This document shows positions 1 to 7,843 of a stretch of DNA of 64,000 nucleotides, one piece after another. The stretch comes from an uncultured Odoribacter sp. (GTDB lineage: Bacteria; Bacteroidota; Bacteroidia; Bacteroidales; Marinifilaceae). The notes under the pieces are model-generated. The model saw nothing but the letters and a program-made list of their open reading frames with translations, was not told where the DNA came from and made no database searches. Location of the stretch: assembly GCA_910589025.1 (NCBI GenBank), contig CAJURM010000003.1, forward strand, positions 1 to 64,000, given 5' to 3'. Made by a program: the position numbers and the translations under genes. Position 1 is the stretch's first letter. Each line of letters starts with the position of its first letter.

Positions 1-8
1 TTAAATTT

Positions 9-353
9 TTATACACCAAAAGAAAGATTCTTCAAGCTTTTATTATAAAATTGCATTGGCTTGTTGACTCTACGAGCAGTAATGAATAAACCTTTGGGGG
101 TTAGTTTCAGAGCTTTTTCATATAATTTGTTGTGAATGGCTTGTAAGGAGGCGTTGATGATTTGTGTTTCTTGGGTTTTACCTTTTACCCGTTGTTTAGC
201 TGCATTCCATACATTAGGGTTTATTTTTAAGCTTGTTGAAAACATGGTGCGTTCCCCGTTTATGGTGATAGCGCATTCAATCATTACCAAGCCTTTTTTG
301 TTGGTTCTGTTTTCTCTAATGAAAAAACGGTCGCAAAATGAACTTCTTTCCAT
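9..353 (-). pseudogene. Truncated tyrosine recombinase, N-terminal arm-binding domain only
   Basis: The 114-residue product starts MERSSFCDRFFIRENRTNKK and continues with an ITINGERTMFSTSLKINPNVWN stretch split over the arm-type DNA-binding domain typical of Bacteroidota phage and transposon integrases. Intact relatives are roughly 400 residues and carry a catalytic C-terminal domain with an R-H-R-Y set. Here the frame stops about 30 residues after the arm domain, so the core-binding and catalytic domains are absent. The start at 353 fits the family; an in-frame start at 434 would add 27 residues with no family resemblance. It probably marks an old mobile-element scar at the window edge. It cannot itself catalyse recombination. 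Calling it an integrase fragment is fairly secure; the precise element is unknown. Confidence 0.6.
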
Positions 354-593
354 AATAAAATTTGGTATTATGAGAAGTCTTTTTATAGAATGAATTATTT
401 TGTAAGTTGTACTGTTATAGTGTTTTATATGCATTCAAGCAGCCATTTGGGGATTTTGCTAAATTGGCTGCTTTTGTGGTAGTAAAACATCTCTTTTTTT
501 TGATATTTTCCCTTTTGTTTTCAGGTACCGTACCGCTCTGTATAGCAACTGGAGGATTATTTGTTTTTCAATCATTTTGGTAAGTATAAAAAC

Positions 594-628
594 AAAAATC
601 CTGCAAGTTTTAACTTGCAGGATTTTTT
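594..628 (-). terminator. Intrinsic terminator of the GGGtGRT operon
   Basis: A perfect 16-bp inverted repeat (594-609 and 612-627, core ATCCTGCAAGTT) has a 2-base loop and A/T-rich flanks. These give a T-run after the stem on the minus strand. It lies 24 bp beyond the stop of the leftward GGGtGRT gene. Confidence 0.8.
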
Positions 629-651
629 GTATAGGTAATTTGTTGAAAAAA

Positions 652-1650
652 TTACTTGGATGCTTCTTCTATGGCAACGGCAACAGCAACGGTAGCACCT
701 ACCATCGGGTTGTTACCCATACCTAAAAATCCCATCATTTCTACGTGAGCGGGAACAGAAGAAGAACCGGCGAACTGAGCGTCTCCGTGCATACGGCCAA
801 GGGTATCGGTGAATCCGTAGCTGGCGGGACCTGCTGCCATGTTGTCCGGATGAAGTGTACGTCCCGTACCACCACCGGAGGCTACAGAGAAGTATTTTTT
901 ACCTGTTTCCATACACTCTTTTTTGTAGGTTCCTGCTACCGGGTGCTGGAAGCGGGTGGGGTTGGTAGAGTTTCCGGTGATGGAAACATCCACTCCTTCG
1001 TGACGCATGATAGCCACACCTTCACGTACATCATCTGCACCATAGCACCGTACTTTTGAACGCTCTCCGTTGGAGTATGCTTTTTCTTTCACGATTGTCA
1101 GCTCTCCGCTGTAATAGTCGAACTGTGTCTGTACGTAGGTGAATCCGTTGATGCGGGAAATAATCATCGCAGCGTCTTTACCTAATCCGTTCAGGATAAC
1201 CTGGAGCGGTTGTTTACGTACTTTGTTGGCTGATTTTGCAATACCGATAGCGCCTTCTGCTGCGGCAAAAGATTCGTGTCCGGCCAGGAAAGCAAAACAT
1301 TTGGTCTCTTCGCGGAGCAACATGGCTGCCAGGTTACCGTGTCCCAGACCTACTTTCCGGTCTGCAGCCACAGAGCCTGCAATACAGAATGCCTGCAGGC
1401 CTTCGCCGATAGCTTCTGCGGCATCTGCGGCTTTGGTACATCCTTTTTTAATGGCAATCGCAGCGCCTACAACATAGGCCCATTTTGCATTTTCAAAACA
1501 GATGGGCTGTGTTTTTTCACAGATGTCGTAAGGGTTGATGCCTTTTGCATCGCAGATAGCTTTTGCTTCGTCGATGTCTTTGATTCCATATTTATTCAGA
1601 GTCGCGTTAATCTGATTAATACGACGGTCGTAACTTTCAAATAATGCCAT
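652..1650 (-). CDS. GGGtGRT family protein
   Basis: This 332-residue protein carries the signature GGGTGRT at about residues 259-265, which names its family. I know no established function for the family; it is found in anaerobes next to an IscU-like scaffold gene, as here. There is no signal peptide or membrane segment, so it should be cytosolic. It has about eight cysteines, including C33, C44, C51, C71 and C89 in the first 90 residues, and several Gly/Ala-rich stretches. It sits 17 bp downstream of the IscU-like gene on the same strand, ends in a strong terminator and shares that gene's promoter. A role in iron-sulfur or redox metabolism is inferred only from the neighbour. Confidence 0.85.
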   Translation of the reverse strand: MALFESYDRRINQINATLNKYGIKDIDEAKAICDAKGINPYDICEKTQPICFENAKWAYVVGAAIAIKKGCTKAADAAEAIGEGLQAFCIAGSVAADRKVGLGHGNLAAMLLREETKCFAFLAGHESFAAAEGAIGIAKSANKVRKQPLQVILNGLGKDAAMIISRINGFTYVQTQFDYYSGELTIVKEKAYSNGERSKVRCYGADDVREGVAIMRHEGVDVSITGNSTNPTRFQHPVAGTYKKECMETGKKYFSVASGGGTGRTLHPDNMAAGPASYGFTDTLGRMHGDAQFAGSSSVPAHVEMMGFLGMGNNPMVGATVAVAVAIEEASK

Positions 1651-1667
1651 AATTCTTTCAATTTAAT

Positions 1668-2360
1668 TTATTCGTGACGAGGGTCGATATATTTAACTGC
1701 TTCTGCGAAACGACCATAGTTTCCTTTTGCTTTTTCCAAAGCTTCTTTCGGTTCGATGCCTTTTTTCAGGAAATCGGTAAATTTACCCAAGTGAATGAAT
1801 TCGTAACCGATTACTTCACCGTCGGCATCCAATCCCATACGGGTAACGTAACCTTCTGCCATTTCCAGGTAGCGGGTTCCTTTTTCTTTGGTACCAAACA
1901 TAGTTCCCACCTGGCTGCGGAGTCCTTTGCCTAAGTCTTCCAGACTGGCACCGATGGGTAGACCGCCTTCTGAAAAAGCACTCTGGGTACGACCGTATAC
2001 AATTTGTAAAAATAATTCGCGCATGGCGGTGTTGATGGCATCACATACCAAGTCGGTATTCAATGCTTCCAACAATGTTTTTCCCGGCAGGATTTCAGAA
2101 GCCATTGCTGCGGAATGAGTCATACCGGAACAGCCGATAGTTTCCACCAAAGCTTCTTCAATGATACCGTCTTTGATATTCAGTGTCAGCTTACACGCTC
2201 CCTGCTGCGGGGCACACCAGCCGATACCGTGGGTTAAACCTGAAATATCTTTGATTTCTTTAGAACGTACCCATTTCCCTTCTTCGGGAATCGGGGCCGG
2301 ACCGTGGTTGGGTCCTTTTTTTACAACGCACATGTGTTGTACTTCCTGTGAATAAATCAT
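1668..2360 (-). CDS. IscU/NifU-like iron-sulfur cluster scaffold family protein
   Basis: The 230-residue protein resembles the IscU/NifU N-terminal scaffold fold. Its cysteines are C49 and C56 in GWCAPQQGACKL, C77 in IGCSGMTH and C106, spaced much like the cluster-ligand cysteines of scaffolds. It is longer than IscU (about 130) because of a C-terminal extension of about 100 residues. The start at 2360 (MIYSQEVQHM) is preferred over upstream starts because a promoter -7 box lies at 2420-2427, which makes the upstream residues untranslated leader. It is the first gene of a two-gene operon with the GGGtGRT protein. Whether it builds general iron-sulfur clusters or serves only its partner is unknown. 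There are no isc/suf genes alongside. Confidence 0.8.
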   Translation of the reverse strand: MIYSQEVQHMCVVKKGPNHGPAPIPEEGKWVRSKEIKDISGLTHGIGWCAPQQGACKLTLNIKDGIIEEALVETIGCSGMTHSAAMASEILPGKTLLEALNTDLVCDAINTAMRELFLQIVYGRTQSAFSEGGLPIGASLEDLGKGLRSQVGTMFGTKEKGTRYLEMAEGYVTRMGLDADGEVIGYEFIHLGKFTDFLKKGIEPKEALEKAKGNYGRFAEAVKYIDPRHE

Positions 2361-2419
2361 GTTATTACTTTTATTGATTAATATATTGTTACACATCGCT
2401 TTCGCGCGCACAAGTCGTA

Positions 2420-2427
2420 CAAAGATA
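2420..2427 (-). promoter_or_regulatory. Promoter -7 box for the IscU-like/GGGtGRT operon
   Basis: On the minus strand this reads TATCTTTG, an exact match to the Bacteroidota TAnnTTTG element. It lies about 60 bp before the chosen start at 2360. The -33 region is only A/T-rich. Confidence 0.55.
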
Positions 2428-2493
2428 AAAGTTTGTTTGATATAAAAAAAGAGGTGGGGAAACATATCAGTGTGATTTTTTAATTATAATCAC

Positions 2494-2501
2494 TAATTTT
2501 G
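2494..2501 (+). promoter_or_regulatory. Promoter -7 box for the alkaline phosphatase gene
   Basis: TAATTTTG matches TAnnTTTG. A TGTG at 2471-2474 lies 19 bp upstream as a partial -33 element. The ATG is 33 bp downstream of the box. Confidence 0.5.
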
Positions 2502-2533
2502 AATGTTGAATGAAGCGTGTGTGAATAGTAAAA

Positions 2534-3964
2534 ATGAAATATATGAAACGGACATTATCTTTTATGATTTTTATTGCTGTGGCAGTGCTGTTGCTGCCGC
2601 AGTGTCAGCAGTTCTCGAAGGAGAAAAAAGCGAAGTATGTTTTCTATTTTATCGGGGACGGTATGGGTGTAAACCAGGTAAACGGTACGGAAATGTACCT
2701 GGCGGAGAAAGAAGGCAGAATCGGTCTGAAACCGTTGAATTTTACGCAATTTCCTGTGGTGAACTTTGCCACTACCTATTCAAAATATAATTCGGTGACC
2801 TGCTCTGCGGCTGCGGGTACGGCTTTGGCTACAGGTACGAAGACAAAAAACGGTACAATCGGGATGGACAGCCTGCACCAGGCTCCTTTATATAGTGTTG
2901 CGGTGAAAGCCAAGGAGGCAGGAAAGAAAGTCGGGATTACCAGTAGTGTGAGTGTGGATCATGCTACACCTGCCGCTTTTTATGCTCATCAGCCGAATCG
3001 TTCGATGTATTATGAAATCGGAACGGATTTACCGAAAACGGGATTTGATTTTTATGCCGGGGCCGGATTTCTGCAACCGAAAAGCAAAAAAGATACTGCC
3101 GCACCGGAACTGTATGGTCTTATAGAGGGAGCCGGTTATAAGATTATTCGAGGGAATGAGGCATTTGAAAAGCAATATACGGAGGCAGTGAAAGCCGTAT
3201 TGATACAGAAAGAAGGAGCTGAAAAAGGGTGCTTGCCGTATGCCATTGACAGAAAAGAAGGGGATTTAACCTTGGCACAAATTACAGAAAATGCAATCCG
3301 TTTCCTGACAAAGGAGGAGAATGACGGTTTCTTCCTGATGGTGGAGGGTGGAAAGATAGACTGGGCCTGTCATGGAAATGATGCAGCAACGGTCTTTACC
3401 GAAGTGATAGACATGGCCGAAGCTGTGGAGAAAGCTTTGGATTTTTACAAGCAACATCCGGATGAAACGCTGATTGTAATTACGGCAGACCATGAAACAG
3501 GCGGTATTGCTTTGGGTACGGGAAAATACGCACTGAATTTGCAGGCTTTGCAATATCAGAAATTATCCAAAGAGGAGCTGACCCGTAAAATACAGGAACT
3601 CCGTACCGCAAAGGGAAATAAAGTGAGTTGGGAAGACGTGCGTGGTGTACTGAGTGAGAATTTAGGTTTTTGGAAAGAGGTAAAGCTGAGTGATAAACAA
3701 GAAACCCGGTTGAAAGAGATTTACAAGCGTTCTTTCGGTAAAAACGGAGTGAAGCTGGAAAAGAATCTTTATGCCGAGAATGAACTGCTTGCAGCTGAAG
3801 CCATAGAAATTATGGATTCTATCGCATTGGTCGGCTGGACAAGCGGAGGCCATTCGGCAGGTGTAGTACCTGTTTTTGCTATCGGAGCCGGTTCGCATTT
3901 GTTTAGCGGCAAATTGGATAATACCGACATTCCCCGCAAAATTGCGGAAGCTGCCGGGTATTAA
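2534..3964 (+). CDS. Alkaline phosphatase, periplasmic or lipoprotein
   Basis: The 476-residue protein belongs to the PhoA-type alkaline phosphatase superfamily, which hydrolyses phosphate monoesters outside the cytoplasm. Visible motifs are GDGMG (residues 41-45, metal-binding Asp42), TCSAAAGTA with the nucleophile Ser91, EGGKIDWACHG near 270, ITADHETGG near 316 and a C-terminal SGGHSAG near 437. These are the metal-ligand blocks in family order. The N-terminus is a hydrophobic signal ending LLLPQC, possibly a lipidated Cys24, although the box is atypical. Family length is normal (450-500). It is a single gene divergent from the IscU-like operon. I see no Pho-box-like repeat, so phosphate control cannot be claimed. 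Confidence 0.88.
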   Translation: MKYMKRTLSFMIFIAVAVLLLPQCQQFSKEKKAKYVFYFIGDGMGVNQVNGTEMYLAEKEGRIGLKPLNFTQFPVVNFATTYSKYNSVTCSAAAGTALATGTKTKNGTIGMDSLHQAPLYSVAVKAKEAGKKVGITSSVSVDHATPAAFYAHQPNRSMYYEIGTDLPKTGFDFYAGAGFLQPKSKKDTAAPELYGLIEGAGYKIIRGNEAFEKQYTEAVKAVLIQKEGAEKGCLPYAIDRKEGDLTLAQITENAIRFLTKEENDGFFLMVEGGKIDWACHGNDAATVFTEVIDMAEAVEKALDFYKQHPDETLIVITADHETGGIALGTGKYALNLQALQYQKLSKEELTRKIQELRTAKGNKVSWEDVRGVLSENLGFWKEVKLSDKQETRLKEIYKRSFGKNGVKLEKNLYAENELLAAEAIEIMDSIALVGWTSGGHSAGVVPVFAIGAGSHLFSGKLDNTDIPRKIAEAAGY

Positions 3965-4041
3965 GATAAAAAGATAAGGTGTAAAATTCTTATAAAAGAA
4001 TAGCTTCTGTGTTTCTTTGTGTAATTTTTCACACTTTTTCT

Positions 4042-4057
4042 TATTTTTGTATATTTG
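4042..4057 (+). promoter_or_regulatory. Two overlapping -7 boxes upstream of a candidate ncRNA
   Basis: TATTTTTG at 4042-4049 and TATATTTG at 4050-4057 both match TAnnTTTG. A TTTG at 4016-4019 lies 22 bp before the first, slightly wider than the usual -33 spacing. The predicted start falls at about 4055-4065, just where base-paired structure begins. Confidence 0.5.
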
Positions 4058-4062
4058 ATACT

Positions 4063-4365
4063 GTAAACCTGCGCTCAAGTCTCCATCGGAGGTGGGCGGT
4101 AAGGGAAATATAATATATAAAGGCGTTTACTTAACGTTTTATCTGTGGCATACTGAATTTCGCAATTTCAACATCGGTCACACGGTAAAGCAATGGTAGA
4201 TGCTCATGGGTATGTTTATTGTGCATTCGAAGGTGTTTTTAAGATTCGCCTGTTGTGTGTATAACATATCGGCGTGGGCTTCTGCGTTGCTTATCCTTGA
4301 CCGAAGGCAATGCGAAAGCCCAGTATGCGGGATAAGTGACAAGTACAGATCCCGCGCTTTTTATT
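4063..4365 (+). ncRNA. Candidate structured non-coding RNA (about 300 nt)
   Basis: This gene-free stretch of about 460 bp is flanked by a promoter (4042-4057) and an intrinsic terminator (4327-4365), and it is rich in complementary arms. GTAAAC 4063-4068 pairs with GTTTAC 4124-4129. CGCTCA and CTCC pair with GGAG and TGGGCG around 4070-4098. A 15-nt arm at 4276-4290 (GGGCTTCTGCGTTGC) pairs with 4307-4321 with one internal mismatch and a G-U pair. The only open frame inside, 4200-4412, has no start context and runs through the terminator, so I treat it as spurious. It could be a stand-alone small RNA (6S-like or otherwise) or a leader for the HTH gene that follows 60 bp later. The family is not identified. 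Confidence 0.45.
4327..4365 (+). terminator. Intrinsic terminator of the candidate ncRNA
   Basis: GCGGGAT (4327-4333) and ATCCCGC (4349-4355) form a GC-rich 7-bp stem with a 15-nt loop, followed by GCTTTTTATT. Confidence 0.6.
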
Positions 4366-4424
4366 ATCTGAGATTAGAAACGTCCGGTTCGGGAACTGCG
4401 GATGATACCTGATTTATTGTTTTT

Positions 4425-4646
4425 ATGGTTCATGTCGGACAACTAATCGAACAGATACTTCGCGAACAAGGTCGTTCCGTTACCTGGTTTGCCGCCCGTT
4501 TATGTTGTAGTCGCCCGAATGTGTATAAAATATTTCATAGGGAAAACATTGATGTTTATCTTCTTTGGCGTATTTCTGATATCTTGGAATATGATTTTTT
4601 TCGGGATCTTTCGCTGGCGTATGCGGGAGAGTGTGTTGCCAAATAG
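4425..4646 (+). CDS. Small helix-turn-helix DNA-binding protein
   Basis: The 73-residue protein begins MVHVGQLIEQILREQGRSVTWFAARL, followed by CCSRPNVYKIFHRENIDVYLLWRI. This is a compact Cro/XRE-like helix-turn-helix in which the recognition helix would be the SRPNVYKIFHR segment. Proteins of this kind, with a small HTH and no other domain, are common in Bacteroidales; their targets are unknown to me. It starts 60 bp after the terminator of the candidate ncRNA, so it may be transcribed by read-through or from a promoter within that gap. No signal peptide is present. Being a real gene is likely; the regulatory role is inferred from the fold only. Confidence 0.7.
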   Translation: MVHVGQLIEQILREQGRSVTWFAARLCCSRPNVYKIFHRENIDVYLLWRISDILEYDFFRDLSLAYAGECVAK

Positions 4647-4696
4647 GTGACACTTTTGTAGCTCATTCAGCATCATTAAAAACTTTCTCTAAGTCT

Positions 4697-4715
4697 TATT
4701 TTTGCTTTAAATTTG
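4697..4715 (+). promoter_or_regulatory. Tandem -7 boxes for the small lipoprotein gene
   Basis: TATTTTTG at 4697-4704 and TAAATTTG at 4708-4715 both match TAnnTTTG. They lie 27-45 bp before the ATG, which is preceded by an A-rich stretch of the kind that serves ribosome binding in this phylum. Confidence 0.5.
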
Positions 4716-4741
4716 CATAATTTAATTAAAAATTTAAAAAT

Positions 4742-5152
4742 ATGAAGATTTTAAAATTGTTGGCGATATTATGGGTCGCAGTAATGATGAGTGTGTCTTT
4801 TGCTTCTTGTAGTGATGATGATAAGGATGAACAAGAAGACTCGTTGCTTGTTGGAACATGGCTTGATGGCATTGAAGGTGAAGACGAGGCACAAATGGTG
4901 ACTTTCGAAAAAGATGGTTCATTTGTTTGGATTGAGTGGTATGAAGATGAAGATATGCTATCTGATACCGTACAAGGAACTTATACTTATGAGCATCCGG
5001 TTCTAACATTCAGAGCTAATTATGAGTCTGATGATGAAAATGAGGATGTTGAAGAGGAATTGGTTTATAAGGTTAGAACTATTTCTGAAACCGATCTTGT
5101 GCTCGATTTCGAAGAAGAAGAGGAAGCTTGGACTTTCAAAAGAAAGAAGTGA
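4742..5152 (+). CDS. Lipocalin-like acidic lipoprotein
   Basis: The 136-residue protein has a lipoprotein signal ending FASC (Cys at about residue 23) followed by an SDDDKDEQED linker. The acidic tract after the cysteine resembles the Bacteroides lipoprotein export signal that sends lipoproteins to the cell surface. The remaining 100 residues start LLVGTWLDG and alternate in beta-strand fashion (VTFEKDGSFVWIEW, GTYTYEHPVLTF), as in the small lipocalin-like domain family of Bacteroidales. Very acidic C-terminal segments (EEEEEAWTFKRKK) are notable. It is a single gene with its own promoter and terminator. The ligand is unknown. Confidence 0.75.
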   Translation: MKILKLLAILWVAVMMSVSFASCSDDDKDEQEDSLLVGTWLDGIEGEDEAQMVTFEKDGSFVWIEWYEDEDMLSDTVQGTYTYEHPVLTFRANYESDDENEDVEEELVYKVRTISETDLVLDFEEEEEAWTFKRKK

Positions 5153-5175
5153 GAATACTATTTGTTAACTATTGA

Positions 5176-5203
5176 GGAGAAAGCAACTGCTTTCTCCTTT
5201 TTT
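5176..5203 (+). terminator. Intrinsic terminator of the small lipoprotein gene
   Basis: GGAGAAAGC (5176-5184) and GCTTTCTCC (5189-5197) make a perfect 9-bp stem with a 4-nt loop and a T6 tail. It starts 23 bp after the stop codon. Confidence 0.85.
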
Positions 5204-5234
5204 ATCCCCAAATAAATCTGTAGCTTCTTTGTTT

Positions 5235-6104
5235 TTATTCCCTGCCGGGGAAGTCAGTGTCGAAATATTCGAAGCAGCCTCGGTCGGCAAGGGTGACATA
5301 GCATCTTTTGCGGTCTTTGCCTCCGAAAGTGAGGTTGGACGGTTTCTTTCCTTTGAGCGGAATTTCTTCTAAAAGTGAGCCTTCAGGGCTGAGTATGACA
5401 ATGGTGCCTTTCCCGTAACGGGTAAGGTAGAGATTGCCTTTTTTATCGCAGCGCATGCCATCCATGCCGTAGTCATGGAAGCTATAGAATAATTGTTTGT
5501 TGGTTAAAGTGCCGTCCTGCCGGATGTCGTATTTCCATAATTTCCGCTGAGCGGATTCTCCGACGTAGAGGGTCCTGCCGTCGGGACTGACTTCAATGCC
5601 GTTTGTGGTGCCTGTGTTTTCAGCCAATAGGATTACTTTTCCATTCGGTTTGATAAGCCATAGTTTCCCGGTGGAGGCTTGCCAATTGGGGTCGCTGGCA
5701 TACAAATAGCCGGAGACTGGCGAAAGGGCGAGGTCATTGGGTTGATTCATTGCCGGTTCGTGGGCAAACAGTTTTACTTTTTTACCCTTGCGGGTGATTT
5801 TGAATATATTGTGGTTTACATAGTCGGCAATATACATTTCTCCTTTTGGCCCGAATCGGATGCCGTTGCCGACGGATGTTCCGGGTAAGACAGCATATAC
5901 GGAGTGTTCTCCGGCAGGGGTGATTTTGCCAATGGTGCCTTGTCGCTGATAATTGACGGCATAAATATTTCCTTCGCGGTCGGTGGCAGGACCTTCAATG
6001 CCTTCGGTGAAAGTGTGTTCGGGTAGCAAATCGTGTACGTTTCTTTGGGCATGGCAAACAACAGAGTATGTCAGGCAGACGAATAGAAAAAGAAATTTTA
6101 GCAT
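5235..6104 (-). CDS. Secreted SMP-30/gluconolactonase-like beta-propeller
   Basis: The 289-residue protein has a signal peptide (MLKFLFLFVCLTYSVVCHAQ) and a repeated NG-x-x-x-GPKGEMY / SPDGRTLYVGE / DKKGNLYLTRY pattern. This is characteristic of the SMP-30/LRE-like six-bladed propeller, whose members are calcium-dependent lactonases. Visible blocks are EGPATDREGNIYAVN near residue 35, IRFGPKGEMYIADY near 85 and TNGIEVSPDGRTLYV near 170. The start at 6104 is preferred over 6131: it puts the signal peptide at the N-terminus and removes an overlap with the upstream gene. It follows the outer-membrane barrel gene by 17 bp, so the two are probably co-transcribed. The substrate cannot be read from the sequence. 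Confidence 0.8.
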   Translation of the reverse strand: MLKFLFLFVCLTYSVVCHAQRNVHDLLPEHTFTEGIEGPATDREGNIYAVNYQRQGTIGKITPAGEHSVYAVLPGTSVGNGIRFGPKGEMYIADYVNHNIFKITRKGKKVKLFAHEPAMNQPNDLALSPVSGYLYASDPNWQASTGKLWLIKPNGKVILLAENTGTTNGIEVSPDGRTLYVGESAQRKLWKYDIRQDGTLTNKQLFYSFHDYGMDGMRCDKKGNLYLTRYGKGTIVILSPEGSLLEEIPLKGKKPSNLTFGGKDRKRCYVTLADRGCFEYFDTDFPGRE

Positions 6105-6121
6105 TGTACAGGGATTAAATA

Positions 6122-6781
6122 TTAATGACACCCGCAGTCACCGATGCGGAAAAGGTCGTAACTTAATGTGAGGCTTGCTTTGAGAGGGATGCATTTTTTA
6201 TCGTCCGGCAAGTCAGCTAAAGATTGTACGCCACAATTGATTTTGAAGGACAGCGCCAGATGTCGGGTGAAGAGTTGTTCATAGCCCAAAGTAAATCCAT
6301 AGTCCCATTTTTTTATGCCATTCTTCGGGGAAACTGGAGATACTTCAGGACTGAGGCTTTCGCCGTTCACACAATAGGAGTGATTGTCTGAGAGGAGATA
6401 AGACACATAACCTCCGAATAAAAACATGCCCCGGTTGGAGTTTAACATGTATTTGGCGTACACGGGAATCGTGATTTGTTCCAGGTCGAGCTTTAAACGG
6501 TATTCCGTTCCGGAGTTTGAATGTTTGTTCACAGTCTTTAACTGACTGTAATTGATTTCGCTTCCCATAAACCACTTCCGGCTAAATGGAAAAGTCATTT
6601 TCAATCCAGCACTGGGAGTGATGCTGAATTTTGAAATTTTAGAGGTCATTAAGATTCCGCTTTCCGCTCCTGCCTGTAAAGCAAAAGCTGCCGTATAGTC
6701 TTTTTTGGTGACAAGCTGGGCATATCCGTGAAAGGTCACGGAGATAAAAACCAGAATACTAATACAACGCAGTGACATCAT
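6122..6781 (-). CDS. Outer-membrane beta-barrel protein, PorT-like
   Basis: The 219-residue protein begins with a signal peptide (MMSLRCISILVFISVTFHGYAQ). It then alternates amphipathic strands such as FSITPSAGLKMTFPF, KWFMGSEINYSQLK, QITIPVYAKYMLN and KASLTLSYDLF, as in the small 8-strand outer-membrane barrels of Bacteroidota. The C-terminus GDCGCH is unusual, because barrels usually end in an aromatic residue shortly before the stop. It starts 17 bp before the propeller gene, in the same operon. The function is unknown; a structural or porin-like role is inferred only from the fold. Confidence 0.65.
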   Translation of the reverse strand: MMSLRCISILVFISVTFHGYAQLVTKKDYTAAFALQAGAESGILMTSKISKFSITPSAGLKMTFPFSRKWFMGSEINYSQLKTVNKHSNSGTEYRLKLDLEQITIPVYAKYMLNSNRGMFLFGGYVSYLLSDNHSYCVNGESLSPEVSPVSPKNGIKKWDYGFTLGYEQLFTRHLALSFKINCGVQSLADLPDDKKCIPLKASLTLSYDLFRIGDCGCH

Positions 6782-6824
6782 CTGAATGGAACTAAGTTGC
6801 CCAAAGATAATGCTTCCCACCGAA

Positions 6825-6870
6825 AATCAAAAACCGGGAACCGGAAGTAACGCACTTCCTGCTCCCGGTT
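6825..6870 (-). terminator. Terminator of the glucosamine-module operon
   Basis: AACCGGGA (6832-6839) and TCCCGGTT (6863-6870) enclose an inner GGAAGT/ACTTCC stem. On the minus strand the stem is followed by TTTTTGATTTT. It lies 18 bp beyond the nucleotidyltransferase stop. Confidence 0.75.
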
Positions 6871-6887
6871 GATAGATAACGGGACTT

Positions 6888-7778
6888 TTATAAATCCAAA
6901 TATTTCCCTTCTTTGTCAAAAGCGGCTAAAGCGGCATTTACACCCGGAGTATCCTCTTTGTAGGTGACTCCGAACCATTTGGCTTCGGTCGGGATAACTT
7001 TTACCTGTGCTGCTTTGTCTTTCAACATCTGGTCTACTACTTTGGGAATGTAAAATTCCGATTTCAGGTTATCTTTATTTTGGGGATAAAATTCTACGAA
7101 TTGTTTTTCTATTTCAGAGAATACATTCGGAGTGAATCCCCAGAAATTCATAGAAACCACGTCATTGGGGCTTAAAACCCGGTTCAGTTCTTCATCCTTG
7201 ATGCTTCCGTCAGCTTGTGTGCCGATTTTGGTACATTCGGTAACTGCTGTCAGGTAATTGTTGGCATCTACCTCACAGACACCTCTGGAAACTGTTCCGT
7301 TCTCGGAAAGGGTTGCTGCCAGACGGTATCCAATCAGACAGAACTCTTTTTCATTTTGGTTATTGGCCAAAAAATCATGAGCTTTCACAAAAGCGTCGCT
7401 TCCGTAGAAATCGTCAGCATTCAACGCGGCAAACGGTTCGTGGATGGCATCTTTGGCACACCAAATCGCGTGGGCGGTACCCCAGGGTTTTTCCCTTTCA
7501 ATCGGGGGCATACCTCCCGGCAGTTTATTCATATCCTGAAAACAATATACGGTTTCTACCAGGCTTTCAGCATATTTACCTACAAAATTCTTAAATTCTT
7601 CTGCGAAACTTTCCCGGATGATGAAAACAATTTTATCGAAACCGGCATGAACGGCATCGTAAATGGTATAATGCAGCAATGCTTTTTTGTGAGGACCGAG
7701 CGGGGTGATTTGTTTCAGACTACCGAAGCGGGAACCCATGCCTGCGGCCATGATAAGAAGAGTGGTCTTGTTCTTCAT
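6888..7778 (-). CDS. Sugar nucleotidyltransferase-like protein
   Basis: The 296-residue protein shows the nucleotidyltransferase signature MAAGMGSRFGSLKQ at residues 10-23 (nucleotide loop) and the metal-binding block LNADDFYG near 118. A GVTYKEDTPGV segment lies near the C-terminus. It fits enzymes that activate sugar phosphates with a nucleoside triphosphate, although the substrate is not evident and the family is broad. It is the third gene after the ROK regulator and the NagB-PIG-L gene on the same strand. A hairpin lies in the 65-bp gap before it, so it may be only partly co-transcribed. The neighbourhood suggests amino-sugar metabolism, which is inference. Confidence 0.78.
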   Translation of the reverse strand: MKNKTTLLIMAAGMGSRFGSLKQITPLGPHKKALLHYTIYDAVHAGFDKIVFIIRESFAEEFKNFVGKYAESLVETVYCFQDMNKLPGGMPPIEREKPWGTAHAIWCAKDAIHEPFAALNADDFYGSDAFVKAHDFLANNQNEKEFCLIGYRLAATLSENGTVSRGVCEVDANNYLTAVTECTKIGTQADGSIKDEELNRVLSPNDVVSMNFWGFTPNVFSEIEKQFVEFYPQNKDNLKSEFYIPKVVDQMLKDKAAQVKVIPTEAKWFGVTYKEDTPGVNAALAAFDKEGKYLDL

Positions 7779-7807
7779 AATGTTATACTTTAATGTTCGA
7801 CAGTTCA

Positions 7808-7833
7808 GGAACCCGAATGTTTCATCGGGTTCC
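7808..7833 (-). terminator. Hairpin between nagB-like and nucleotidyltransferase genes
   Basis: GGAACCCGA (7808-7816) pairs with TCGGGTTCC (7825-7833) across an 8-nt loop. There is no T-run on the minus side, so it could be an attenuator or an mRNA-stabilising hairpin rather than a full terminator. Confidence 0.4.
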
Positions 7834-7843
7834 GGTTGTCTGA

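Noticed and set aside
9..353. Integrase fragment considered as the recombinase for the susC inversions
   Set aside because: It lacks the catalytic domain. The enzyme must be encoded outside the window or the switch uses homologous recombination.
4200..4412. 70-residue open frame inside the structured region
   Set aside because: It runs through the terminator stem and has no recognisable start context or protein features. The nucleotide pattern is better explained by an RNA.
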